Part shown: positions 22,453 to 29,674 of the stretch, in pieces | Numbering within the stretch: the first letter of the stretch is position 1 | Layout: the number at the start of each line of letters is the position of its first letter | NCBI GenBank assembly: GCA_018336035.1 | Contig: JAGXRD010000061.1 | Coordinates: 1-60,384, forward strand | Direction: 5' to 3' | Source: Alphaproteobacteria bacterium | GTDB taxonomy: Bacteria > Pseudomonadota > Alphaproteobacteria > Ferrovibrionales > Ferrovibrionaceae | Length of the DNA stretch: 60,384 nucleotides | Program-made: the position numbers and the translations under genes | The notes under the pieces: generated by a model | Databases searched by the model: none | Told to the model about the DNA's origin: nothing | The model's input: the letters and a program-made list of their open reading frames with translations, nothing else

Positions 22453-24017
22453 AACCTCTCTGCCCGAAATGTGGCAAGCCCGTTGTGAAAGCCGGTAACG
22501 ACAGGGGCCGGCAGCGATACCAGCATGGCGAACGGAATCGGACCTGCCGCTGGCACGGCACGGCCCCGGCCGGTCTGGAAGCTGACCAGGCGATAGGGAT
22601 CGACGCCAAGGCGTCAAAGGCCCTGCACCGCAAGGTTAAGTCGGCCGGCGTGCAGCGGTTGGTAATCACTGCCGCGCAGAATGCCACGCCGGTCAACAAG
22701 GCTTTTCTGGCCTCGCTGCTGACCTACTGCAAGGCGCGCAAGGCGCAGCTGGTGGTCATTCCGTATCGCTACAAAAACCCGACCAGCATGTGGTCGGAGA
22801 AGGCAGAGCATGATGACTGGTGGGCGCCGGAGCTCGCGCCGTACATCCTTGATGTGCGCACTGACCTTAATCCGAATCTGGTTCTTCTTGCGGACATCAA
22901 AACCCAGCCAACAGCCGGTTCTCCGCTACAGGGTTTCGAGACGCTGACAGGCTCGAAATCAGCGATCATCGGACACCCGAAGCTGGAATTGACCACCGTT
23001 CCGACACCGCAATCGAAGATGGCCAAGCTGCTGACCAGCACGGGCGCGGTGACCGAGAAGAATTACATTCCGTCCAAGGCCGGCAAGAAGGCCGAGCACC
23101 ACCATACCTTCGGCGCCTGTGTTGTCGAACTGTGTGGGAAACGTTTCCATTTGCGCCAGATAAACGCGACACGGCAGGGCACGTTCTGCGATCTGGATGG
23201 CGAATACCGCCCTGACGGCTATGAGACGGGGCTGCAGGTTGAAGGTCTGGTCATGGGTGACGAGCATGTGAAGTTCGTCGATCCCGGCGTCGAGCGCGCC
23301 ACCTTCGGTAAAACCGGGATGGTCCACGCGCTGAAGCCGAAGCGGCTGGTCTGGCACGACGTGCATGATTTCTACAACGCCAACCACCATCATCGCGGCG
23401 AAGTGTTCATCAACTACGTCAAGCACCACGCCGGCCACGACAACGTGCGGCAGGAACTGGAAGAAACCTTCGCGTTTGTGGACCGAGTCACGCCACCCGG
23501 CGTTGAGAACATTTTCGTACCGAGCAATCACCCGGATGCACTGGCTCGCTGGGTGAAGGAAACCGATCCCCGCCAGGATCCTGAAAACTGCGTGTTCTGG
23601 GCCGAGACGTTCAAGGCCATGTGCGAGGGGGCGGCCTGGACTGACACCGGCGCCCGCACCATCGATCCCTTCGCGTATTGGGGCCAGCGCATGCTGAAGA
23701 CAGCGGCACAGGCGCGGTTCCCCGATCGAAATGATTCCGTGCTGATCGCTGGTATCGAAGTGAACAACCACGGCGATGCCGGCCCCAACGGGGCGCGCGG
23801 CACCCGCAATGGCTTCACGCGTATCGGCGTCAAGACCGTGATCGGTCACAGCCATAGCCCTGGCATCAAGGATGGTGCCTATCAGGTCGGCACCTCGTCG
23901 CGGCTTGGCCTTGAATACCAGAAGGGGCCGAGCTCCTGGATGCACACCCATTGCGTGATCTATCGAAACGGCAAGCGCAGCCTGATCAACATCATCGAAG
24001 GAGAATGGCGGTTATGA
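22449..24017 (+). CDS. Phage protein: zinc ribbon fused to metallophosphoesterase-like domain
   Basis: Start set at the ATG at 22449, which overlaps the stop of the small membrane gene (ATGA). The 522-residue protein opens with a zinc ribbon CPKC...CRWHG (residues about 5-31), similar in style to the DNA-binding ribbons of InsA/transposase proteins. A middle domain (about 50-270) has VQRLVITAAQNATPVNKAFL. The C-terminal part carries motifs expected for calcineurin-like metallophosphoesterases: HDVHDF (D-x-H), SNHPDA (an NH pair) and VIGHSHSPG (GHxH) near residue 480. These would bind two metal ions. Uncharacterised proteins like this occur in podovirus late regions. A role in DNA processing or entry is inference. 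Confidence 0.7.
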   Translation: MKPLCPKCGKPVVKAGNDRGRQRYQHGERNRTCRWHGTAPAGLEADQAIGIDAKASKALHRKVKSAGVQRLVITAAQNATPVNKAFLASLLTYCKARKAQLVVIPYRYKNPTSMWSEKAEHDDWWAPELAPYILDVRTDLNPNLVLLADIKTQPTAGSPLQGFETLTGSKSAIIGHPKLELTTVPTPQSKMAKLLTSTGAVTEKNYIPSKAGKKAEHHHTFGACVVELCGKRFHLRQINATRQGTFCDLDGEYRPDGYETGLQVEGLVMGDEHVKFVDPGVERATFGKTGMVHALKPKRLVWHDVHDFYNANHHHRGEVFINYVKHHAGHDNVRQELEETFAFVDRVTPPGVENIFVPSNHPDALARWVKETDPRQDPENCVFWAETFKAMCEGAAWTDTGARTIDPFAYWGQRMLKTAAQARFPDRNDSVLIAGIEVNNHGDAGPNGARGTRNGFTRIGVKTVIGHSHSPGIKDGAYQVGTSSRLGLEYQKGPSSWMHTHCVIYRNGKRSLINIIEGEWRL

Positions 24018-24454
24018 CCGGCAAGTTTTTCATTCGTGAAGTTGACACCGCCGACAGCGAGATCAGCGAGACGATCGAGAAACTACACCGCATAACCCTC
24101 CGGGAAGACGAAGTGCCCGATCTTCTTCGCGGTCATTGGTGGCTGGTTTACAACGGTGTTGGCCAGGCTGTCGGTTATTGCGGGCTCTACCCATCGTATC
24201 GCTACGCCAATGCCGGCTACCTGATTCGCGCAGGCGTGGCAGCGAAACACCGCGGCAATGGGCTGCAGAAACGCATGATCCGGGTACGCGAGGCCAAGGC
24301 CCGGCGGCTGGGTTGGGACTGGCTGTTCTCGGATACCTGCGAAAATCCCGCCAGCGCCAACAGCCTGGCAGCCTGTGGCTTCCGGATGTTCGAACCGAAA
24401 TTGCCATGGAACAGCAATCACAAGCTGGCGCTCTACTGGAGGAAGCGGCTTTGA
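24014..24454 (+). CDS. GNAT family acetyltransferase
   Basis: Start taken at the ATG at 24014, whose ATGA overlaps the previous stop. A 146-residue GNAT-like protein: GQAVGYCGLYPSYRYANAGYLIRAGVAAKHRGNGLQKRMI contains the acetyl-CoA-binding loop V(A)xxxRGxGLQ (about residues 75-85), followed by TCENPASANSLAACGFRMFEP, the typical beta6-7 part with N...S...LxxxGF. The substrate is unknown. In phages such enzymes may modify host or virion proteins. The next gene starts inside its stop (TTGA). Confidence 0.85.
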   Translation: MTGKFFIREVDTADSEISETIEKLHRITLREDEVPDLLRGHWWLVYNGVGQAVGYCGLYPSYRYANAGYLIRAGVAAKHRGNGLQKRMIRVREAKARRLGWDWLFSDTCENPASANSLAACGFRMFEPKLPWNSNHKLALYWRKRL

Positions 24455-24909
24455 CCGAAGACCGCGCCTTCGCGCTCGATGTCCTGGCGCGCACGCTCTG
24501 GGGCGAGGCACGCGGCGAGGGTGAGACTGGCCAGAAGGCTGTTGCGGCGGTCATCTGTACGCGCGTGATGCGCGGCGCCCGGTACCAGGCCAAATGGGGC
24601 ACGCCGCATCCGCTGTTTGGCGACGGCACTTTCAAACAAGCCTGTCTCCGGCCGCGACAGTTCAGTTGCTGGAACGCTGGTGACCCCAATCTGCCGAAGA
24701 TGAAGGCTTTGAATCTGACCGATCCGGCGCTGGCCGGTCTGCTGCGCATTGCGGAGGACGCGGTCGATGGCCGGATCATTGACCCCACCGGCGGTGCCAC
24801 GCACTACCTGACGAAAGCAGCCTACGACAAGGTCGCGGCGGATCACTGGTGCAGGACAAAGCCATCGATCTGGCAGCACGGAAACCACCTTTTCTTTAAA
24901 GACCCGTAA
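24451..24909 (+). CDS. SleB-type cell wall hydrolase (endolysin)
   Basis: Start at TTG 24451, six bases after an excellent GGAGGAA and overlapping the preceding stop; an ATG at 24406 is in frame but lies deep in the previous gene. The 152-residue protein is a single Hydrolase_2 (SleB-like) domain: VLARTLWGEARGEGETGQKAVAAVICTRV with the catalytic Glu at about residue 19, FSCWNAGDPN and a C-terminal AADHWCRTKPSIWQHGNHLFF. These are N-acetylmuramoyl hydrolases or lytic transglycosylases. No signal peptide is present, so release should need a holin. Confidence 0.88.
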   Translation: MTEDRAFALDVLARTLWGEARGEGETGQKAVAAVICTRVMRGARYQAKWGTPHPLFGDGTFKQACLRPRQFSCWNAGDPNLPKMKALNLTDPALAGLLRIAEDAVDGRIIDPTGGATHYLTKAAYDKVAADHWCRTKPSIWQHGNHLFFKDP

Positions 24910-24916
24910 CCAGTGT

Positions 24917-24933
24917 GTTGCTAAAAAGGCACC
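24917..24933. promoter_or_regulatory. Operator-like palindrome, copy 9 (one mismatch)
   Basis: GTTGC-TAAAAAG-GCACC, 8 nt after the endolysin stop and 23 nt before the next start. Confidence 0.5.
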
Positions 24934-24955
24934 ATCATCCTGAAAGGATACCGCC

Positions 24956-25315
24956 ATGCGCATTCTATTCGTGACCATTTTCACCCTTGGCCTGCTGGTT
25001 GGCATCGGCCGCACCCACGCCGCTCCGGCCTGTTCGCAGGGTACGGCAGAAGCCTTGGTGGCCGACCTGAAGGCCGAAGTGCCGGAAGCCGAAGTCGTTC
25101 TCTACGTTGGCCCCGAGGCCAAAAAGATGGTCGACCAGTACAACGCTGCGCCGCCGGCATCCGCTTTTACCGGTGACGCGGTCACCGTCGTCATCCACCC
25201 CCAGGCGCCAGTCATGGTGGTGATCATCGAACAGAAGGGCTGCGTGGTTGAGGCGGGTCTGTTCCCGGTCAACAACATGCGACTCCCCCCGCCTGCACGC
25301 GGTAAGGGGATCTGA
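24956..25315 (+). CDS. Secreted phage protein, 119 aa
   Basis: ATG preceded by AAGGA. Residues 1-22 (MRILFVTIFTLGLLVGIGRTHA) form a clear Sec signal peptide ending in an A-x-A-like site. The mature part has AEVVLYVGPEAKKMVDQYNAAPPASAF, a beta-strand pattern ending in PVMVVIIEQKGCVVEAG, and two Cys that could form a disulfide (one at ACSQ, one at KGCV). Exported, periplasmic. Position in the lysis region could suggest a spanin or an antiholin-like periplasmic regulator, but no lipobox or family signature is visible. Confidence 0.7.
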   Translation: MRILFVTIFTLGLLVGIGRTHAAPACSQGTAEALVADLKAEVPEAEVVLYVGPEAKKMVDQYNAAPPASAFTGDAVTVVIHPQAPVMVVIIEQKGCVVEAGLFPVNNMRLPPPARGKGI

Positions 25316-25316
25316 C

Positions 25317-25526
25317 ATGCACGGCGATTACGCACAGATGATCCTGCTGGTGCTCGGCGTCATTGCCGGCACCGGCCTTTCCGTCATCCTTGGCCTGTGG
25401 CTGATCGCTGCCCTGATCTGGGGTCAGCCGGGTCTGACGCTGTGGTTCTTTGGTGGCCTGTCCTGGTTGTGGTGGGTGCTGATCGCCATACGTCTCGTCT
25501 GGCTGCAGATTTTCCCGGAGGTGTGA
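25317..25526 (+). CDS. Two-TM membrane protein, lysis region, 69 aa
   Basis: Start set at the ATG at 25317, 1 nt after the preceding stop, with AAGGGGA upstream. Two hydrophobic helices (MILLVLGVIAGTGLSVILGLWLIAALIW and LTLWFFGGLSWLWWVLIAIRLVWL) separated by GQPG, and a short acidic end. Size and topology suit a holin or antiholin. It is followed 1 nt later by the 3TM-type holin. Function is inferred from context only. Confidence 0.6.
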   Translation: MHGDYAQMILLVLGVIAGTGLSVILGLWLIAALIWGQPGLTLWFFGGLSWLWWVLIAIRLVWLQIFPEV

Positions 25527-25527
25527 C

Positions 25528-25854
25528 ATGGGCCTTGGCATCCCGATTATCGATCGGCTGCTTGGTATCGGCGAAAAGGTCTTCGACCGTGTCGTGCCGG
25601 ACAGCAATAAGCGTGCCGACCAGGCGCATGAGCGCAGCGGCAAGCAGGCCGATGCCACGCTGGAAGGCGAGCGGAACAAGAACTACTTTACCCCGCGCGC
25701 CATCCTGCTGTACGGCCTGACCTTCATCATCCTTTACGGGATTGTGATCCAGCCCTTTGCCAAGGCTTTCGGCCTCGACCTGCCGACCGTCGACTTCACG
25801 CCAGCGCTACGGATTCTGCTGGGCCTGCTGGGGCTTGACCTGACCGCCGGCTAA
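25528..25854 (+). CDS. Holin of the three-TM phage family (probable)
   Basis: A 108-residue protein: an N-terminal part with IPIIDRLLGIGEKVFDRVVPDSNKRA and a charged helix, then hydrophobic segments (AILLYGLTFIILYGIVI and ALRILLGLLGLDL). The 'DRVVPDxNKRA ... FTPRAILLYG ... LLGLLGL' pattern is that of phage holins of the 3TM type. It would permeabilise the inner membrane so the SleB-like endolysin can reach peptidoglycan. Its last 48 nt overlap, on the opposite strand, the 3' end of the integrase gene. Confidence 0.75.
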   Translation: MGLGIPIIDRLLGIGEKVFDRVVPDSNKRADQAHERSGKQADATLEGERNKNYFTPRAILLYGLTFIILYGIVIQPFAKAFGLDLPTVDFTPALRILLGLLGLDLTAG

Positions 25855-26988
25855 GAGCCGTTCCATCTCCCCGGCCACCGCGGCAGCTGCCAGGTGCGCC
25901 GGGTCTTCCATCAACTTGGCGTAAATGTCGGTCGTTTGTACCGAGGCGTGGCCCAGCAGCCCGCCAATTTCGTCCTTGGTGGCCAGCCTGGCAGACATGC
26001 CCACGGTTGCGAAGGTGCGCCGGCTGTCACGGATCCAGAGATCACCGCATCCGACCTTGGCCTTGATCGCGTTCCACAGGGCGCGCGGCACGCTGCGGCG
26101 GCCTGCGAGGCGGTCGCGGTTGGCCGGCAGGCGGTCCAGGACGGCCATGGCCTGCGGCGGCAGGAACACGGTGCGTTCGCCGGTCTTGCCCTCCTCCAGG
26201 CGCAGCACGCCACGCACGGTACCGCTGTCATCCACCAGGCGTTCCAGCTGGCCGGGGCTGGCCTCCGCAATCTCGGACGGCCGGGCGCCGCTGAACAGCA
26301 GCAGGTAGAGGAAGGCCGCACCGGTAAGGTTCTCCGGATCGTTGGCAGCCTCGGCCAGCAGCGGCCCGATGGCGGCCAGCTCGGTTGGCTTGGCGAACCG
26401 CTTGCGCTTCTTCTCCCTGGCGCGCTCGACATGGCCTGACGGGTTCGAATTGAGAGACCGCCAGCCCCAGCGTTCGGCCTGCTTGAACATTTTTCCGACC
26501 ACGGCCATAGCCCGGTTGGCTTCGGTGGCGAAGCCGGCTGTCACGGTGTCGCCATGCAGCTTGGCCAGATGTTCATACCCGACAGCCTTCACCTTCATGA
26601 GGCCCAGCGCTGGCTGAATCCGGCGGCGATAGAGATTCCGGGCTTCACGGTCCCATCGCTTGCCTCGGTTGTAGACTTCCCGCTCACAGCGGTCCCAGAG
26701 ATCGTCAACGGTGGGTTCGGTTCTGGCGGCGGTGCGCTCGCCATACGGATCCTGGCCGGCTGCTACCTTAGCCAACATGCCGCGGGCAATCTCGCGGGCC
26801 TGGGCGATCGACAGGATGCCCCACGAACCGATCTTAGGCCGGCGCTCGGTGTTCAGGACGGTTCGGTAATAGAGCATGAAGCTCTTGCCCCGGGCAGTAG
26901 CCCGTACCTCCAGCCCCGGCACGGCATCATCCTTCAGCCGCTGGCCGGGCTGCAGGGCGTTGATTGCGGTGTTGGTGAAGTCGGTCAT
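25807..26988 (-). CDS. int: Tyrosine-type integrase
   Basis: A 393-residue phage integrase. Start at ATG 26988 (MTDFTNTAINAL); the frame is open upstream but that stretch covers the att region. N-terminal DUF4102-like arm (residues 1-85: LKDDAVPGLEVRATARGKSFMLYYR), core-binding SAM-like domain (about 95-195) and catalytic domain: Arg-I in SGARPSE (R236), Lys in EEGKTG (K268), Arg-II in IRDSRRT (R323), His-III in LLGHAS (H347) and nucleophile Tyr in TTDIYAKL (Y356). The usual HxxR histidine is Arg (R320). It integrates the phage at the adjacent tRNA-Leu. It is convergent with, and overlaps, the holin gene. Confidence 0.93.
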   Translation of the reverse strand: MTDFTNTAINALQPGQRLKDDAVPGLEVRATARGKSFMLYYRTVLNTERRPKIGSWGILSIAQAREIARGMLAKVAAGQDPYGERTAARTEPTVDDLWDRCEREVYNRGKRWDREARNLYRRRIQPALGLMKVKAVGYEHLAKLHGDTVTAGFATEANRAMAVVGKMFKQAERWGWRSLNSNPSGHVERAREKKRKRFAKPTELAAIGPLLAEAANDPENLTGAAFLYLLLFSGARPSEIAEASPGQLERLVDDSGTVRGVLRLEEGKTGERTVFLPPQAMAVLDRLPANRDRLAGRRSVPRALWNAIKAKVGCGDLWIRDSRRTFATVGMSARLATKDEIGGLLGHASVQTTDIYAKLMEDPAHLAAAAVAGEMERLLAGGQVKPQQAQQNP

Positions 26989-27036
26989 GACAGATGGCGC
27001 CGGGTCGCATTCAGGTCGGCAGGCATCGGCATCAAT

Positions 27037-27053
27037 GTTGCTCCTTAAGCAAA
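27037..27053. promoter_or_regulatory. Operator-like palindrome, copy 10 (one mismatch)
   Basis: GTTGC-TCCTTAA-GCAAA, 48 nt upstream of the integrase start, between int and attR. A further GTTGC (27075) and GCAAC (27099) lie close by and may be part of a larger binding region. Confidence 0.5.
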
Positions 27054-27140
27054 ACAGTATCTTATTGACAACTTGTTGCGAAGGATATTTCAATAATTGC
27101 AACAGGTCAACAAAATACATAAGCAGCAACAAGAGCAATA

Positions 27141-27201
27141 AACAGACTCAAAATCTGTTATCCGCAAGGGTGTGCTGGTTCAAGTCCGGCCTGGGGCACC
27201 A
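27141..27201 (+). other. attR: 3' fragment of tRNA-Leu(CAA)
   Basis: Folds as the 3' two-thirds of a leucine tRNA: anticodon stem ACAGA / TCTGT around loop CTCAAAA (anticodon CAA at 27149-27151), a long class II variable arm, T arm GCTGG / CCGGC with loop TTCAAGT, then the acceptor 3' strand CTGGGGC, A and CCA. The matching 5' acceptor strand and D arm are absent upstream, where sequence is AT-rich phage DNA, so this is not an intact tRNA. It lies between int and host genes, as expected for the right attachment site; the complete tRNA should lie at the left prophage junction. Confidence 0.85.
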
Positions 27202-27223
27202 CCGTTCGACTGAAGCATACGAA

Positions 27224-27256
27224 AAAGCCGGAGTGCCCATTGGGGCCTCCGGCTTT
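27224..27256. terminator. Intrinsic terminator after the tRNA-Leu fragment
   Basis: A 10-bp stem AAAGCCGGAG / CTCCGGCTTT with an inner GCCC/GGGC extension. It is probably the original terminator of the host tRNA-Leu gene, now separated from its promoter by the prophage. Confidence 0.8.
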
Positions 27257-27312
27257 CGCATTTCAGGCTATACCTGAGTCAGGCTGGGCCTGATCAGAAC
27301 TGGTCTGAAAGG

Positions 27313-27498
27313 TCAGTGCTTCTTCACGGCGTCACGCACCGCATCCTTGGCACCACCGACAGCATTCTGGATTTTGCCTTCAGCCTTGTCGGCCTTGCCT
27401 TCAGTCTTCAGTTTGGCATCGCCAGTCAGGTTGCCGGCAGCTTCCTTGATGTTGCCTTTGACCTGCTTGGCAGTGCCTTCGATCCGATCCTTGTCCAT
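27313..27498 (-). CDS. CsbD family stress protein
   Basis: A 61-residue, highly charged, Gly/Ala/Lys-rich protein starting MDKDRIEGTAKQVKGNIKEAAGNLTGDAKLKTEGKADKAEGKIQN, the CsbD family signature. An AAGGAGAG ribosome binding site precedes the ATG. CsbD-like proteins are small, soluble, probably disordered and induced by general stress; molecular function is not established. It is the first host gene past attR. Transcribed alone, divergent from the hibernation factor at 27723 with which it may share stress control. Confidence 0.9.
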   Translation of the reverse strand: MDKDRIEGTAKQVKGNIKEAAGNLTGDAKLKTEGKADKAEGKIQNAVGGAKDAVRDAVKKH

Positions 27499-27722
27499 CT
27501 CTGCTCTCCTTTGTGTTGTGCCTGTAAGCCAAACACAGATGAGACGCGATCAGTTCCTCCGCGGCCGGACGGAACAGAAGAATGTCACAATGTGTTCCTG
27601 AAACAGCCATCCTAAGCGGAGCCGGTTGGAACGGCAGATCAAAGAGCCGGTTGAAAAGGGGTGGAAAATCACCACGTGTACAATGCGCGCGCAATCAGGC
27701 TTATCAGCAGGATCGGTGAAAC

Positions 27723-28115
27723 ATGCAGAAACCCTTGCAACTTGTTTTCCGCGACATGAAGACGTCGCTGGCGCTGGAAACCTTCATCCGCGACCGCGTC
27801 GCGCGACTGGAACAGCACCATCCGCGCATCATCGGCTGCCGGGTGGTCGCTGCCATGCCGCATCGCAGTTCGGCCGGGGCGCGTTCTTCGCCCAAGGCAG
27901 CGCTGGAACTGACGGTGGAGGTGGAAGTCGCGGGTCGGCCTCTGGTGGTGGTTAAGGACGCCGAGGCGCGACGGGAGGCCAAGGACGATCAGCTTTCCGT
28001 CGTCACCCATGTTTTCGAGGTGGTCGAGCGCCAGTTGCGCGAGGCCTGGGGCGACCACAACAAGCGCGGGACTACGCGGCAGATCGCCGAGGACGGCACC
28101 GTACCAGTCGTTTAA
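27723..28115 (+). CDS. Ribosome hibernation factor HPF/RaiA-like
   Basis: A 130-residue protein starting MQKPLQLVFRDMKTSLALETFIRDRVARLEQHHPRIIGCRVVA, which fits the beta-alpha-beta-beta-beta-alpha fold of the S30AE (sigma-54 modulation) domain that binds the 30S subunit near the decoding centre and stops translation in stationary phase. It lacks the long C-terminal dimerisation tail of long HPF, having only a short extension after residue 105. Its neighbour CsbD is also a stress protein. Probably expressed on entry to stationary phase. Confidence 0.85.
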   Translation: MQKPLQLVFRDMKTSLALETFIRDRVARLEQHHPRIIGCRVVAAMPHRSSAGARSSPKAALELTVEVEVAGRPLVVVKDAEARREAKDDQLSVVTHVFEVVERQLREAWGDHNKRGTTRQIAEDGTVPVV

Positions 28116-28118
28116 GGA

Positions 28119-29579
28119 CTAGTCTTCGCTGGCGCTGAGCGGTCTGGCCACCTCTTCCAGGGGCTGCCGCTCAGCCGCCACGCCCCAGACCGCCTGAACG
28201 ATCCCTGCAAATATCATCAGGGCGGCACAGAACAGGTAGCCCGCAAAGACGTTGCTGCGCGAGCCGGTTTCGATCAGCGCGCCAAAGACGAAGGGCGCCG
28301 CCACGCCGCCGATGCCGGTGCCGATGGCGTAGAACGCGGCAATGGCCAGCGCGCGAATTTCCAGCGGAAAGGTTTCGCTCACCGTCAGATAGGCTGAACT
28401 GGCGGCGGCAGAGGCGAAGAAGAAAATCACCGTCCAGGCGACGGTCTGTGTCTGGCTGGTCAGCAGGCCGTCGCGGAACAGCCAGCCGCTGATCACCAGC
28501 AATACACCCGAGATGATGAACGCGCCGGCGATCATCGGCCGTCGGCCAATCGTGTCGAATAGGCGACCCAGCAGCAGCGGCCCGAGCACGTTCCCCAATG
28601 CAAAGGGCAGGATATACCAGCCGACACTGGCGGCCGGCACCGCGTAGAAATCGGTCAGCACCAGGGCATATGTGAAGAAGATCGCGTTGTAGAAAAACGC
28701 CTGCGCCGCCATCAGCGTCAGGCCGACCAGCGAGCGCTGGCGATGCAGATGAAACAGGGTATGGGCCACGTCGCGCAGGCTGACATGCGGGCGGCGCTGA
28801 ATGCGGAGCGATGTCGTCGGCGCAGAGGCGTCGATGCGCCCTTGCTGCTCGATGTTGCGCAGGATGGCTTCGGCTTCAGCGAGGCGGCCATGCGTGATCA
28901 GCCAGCGCGGACTTTCCGGAATCCAGAACCGCATCAGCAGAATGGGCAAGGCCAGCACCGCGCCGATCAGGAAGCAGATGCGCCAGCCCCAATCTGCATC
29001 CAAACCGGCCGCACCGAAAGCTGCCGCATCCAGCAGCACGATGGAGCCCGCTGCGCCCATGGCCGCGCCGATCCAGAAGGTGCCGTTGATGGTCAGGTCG
29101 CTCCAGCCGCGATAGCGCGCGGGGATCAGTTCCTGGATCGTCGAATTGATCGCGGTATATTCGCCGCCGATGCCGGCACCGGTCAGGAAGCGGAACAGCG
29201 CGAAGCTCCAGATATCCCAGCTCAGCGCCGTGCCGGCCGTAGCCAGCGCATAGACCGCCAGCGTGACGAAGAACAGCAGCCGGCGGCCCAGGCGGTCGGT
29301 CAGCCAGCCGAACAGCAGCGCCCCCAGCACCGCGCCAGCCAGATAGGCGCTGCTGGCCAGACCGATCTCCAGATTGCTGAACTGCAGGCTGGGGCTTTCC
29401 TTCAGCGCCCCGGCCACGGCACCGGCCAGCGTGACTTCCAGCCCGTCCAGAATCCAGGTGACGCCCAGCGCCACCACGACCAGGCTGTGGAACCGGCTCC
29501 AGCGCTGGCGGTCCAGCCGGCAGGGGATGTCGGTACGGATCTCCGTGCCGATTCCGGCGGGCTGACTGGTCATATCCAT
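28119..29579 (-). CDS. MFS transporter, probable aromatic acid or metabolite:H+ symporter
   Basis: About 486 residues with 12 hydrophobic helices. Motif A of major facilitator proteins, GWLTDRLGRR, lies in the loop between helices 2 and 3, and FRFLTGAGIGGEY and WIPESPRWL are typical of metabolite:H+ symporters and sugar porter-like MFS members. ATG at 29579 is used; TTG 29594 and ATG 29573 are alternatives. It is divergent from the crotonase gene across a 15-bp palindrome shared with the marR gene promoter, so it probably imports the hydroxycinnamate or other aromatic acid degraded by the neighbouring genes. The exact substrate is an inference from context. Confidence 0.8.
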   Translation of the reverse strand: MDMTSQPAGIGTEIRTDIPCRLDRQRWSRFHSLVVVALGVTWILDGLEVTLAGAVAGALKESPSLQFSNLEIGLASSAYLAGAVLGALLFGWLTDRLGRRLLFFVTLAVYALATAGTALSWDIWSFALFRFLTGAGIGGEYTAINSTIQELIPARYRGWSDLTINGTFWIGAAMGAAGSIVLLDAAAFGAAGLDADWGWRICFLIGAVLALPILLMRFWIPESPRWLITHGRLAEAEAILRNIEQQGRIDASAPTTSLRIQRRPHVSLRDVAHTLFHLHRQRSLVGLTLMAAQAFFYNAIFFTYALVLTDFYAVPAASVGWYILPFALGNVLGPLLLGRLFDTIGRRPMIAGAFIISGVLLVISGWLFRDGLLTSQTQTVAWTVIFFFASAAASSAYLTVSETFPLEIRALAIAAFYAIGTGIGGVAAPFVFGALIETGSRSNVFAGYLFCAALMIFAGIVQAVWGVAAERQPLEEVARPLSASED

Positions 29580-29626
29580 CTCGGAAGACTGCAAGATTCT
29601 GTCATCTTGCCATCCGGGCAGAAATC

Positions 29627-29641
29627 GTTATGCTTCATAAC
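29627..29641. promoter_or_regulatory. MarR-type operator candidate (transporter/crotonase promoter)
   Basis: A perfect palindrome GTTATG-CTT-CATAAC between the divergent MFS and crotonase genes. A 15-bp site with the same layout (GTTGTC-ATT-CATAAC, 34238-34252) lies in front of the marR gene. Shared sites suggest one MarR repressor controls both promoters. Confidence 0.6.
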
Positions 29642-29674
29642 AATTGTAGGCCAAGCAAAAATAAAGATAGCCAT

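Larger units (their letters stand above)
1..27201. mobile_element. Temperate podovirus-like prophage (right portion, left end outside window)
   Basis: Seen: a contiguous set of phage genes from regulators (277-1460) through terminase, portal, scaffold, capsid, T7-like tail and core proteins, tail fibre, lysis genes and a tyrosine integrase, ending at a 3' tRNA-Leu fragment followed by host-like genes. Known: podoviruses of the BPP-1 type share the portal/Bbp19/scaffold/capsid/cement order, and the T7 group shares the gp11-gp16 order. Inference: the element integrated at a tRNA-Leu(CAA) gene and its left attachment site plus the early replication genes lie to the left of base 1, because the first gene runs off the edge and no second copy of the tRNA fragment was seen. 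Confidence 0.95.

Noticed and set aside
590-27053. The GTTGC palindromes as intrinsic terminators
   Set aside because: Arms of only 5-6 bp around a 7-nt loop with no U-run are too weak to terminate; a protein-binding site is more likely.
27141-27201. Intact tRNA-Leu gene
   Set aside because: The anticodon, variable and T arms and CCA end are present, but the D arm and 5' acceptor strand are missing upstream; it is a 3' fragment at an attachment site.
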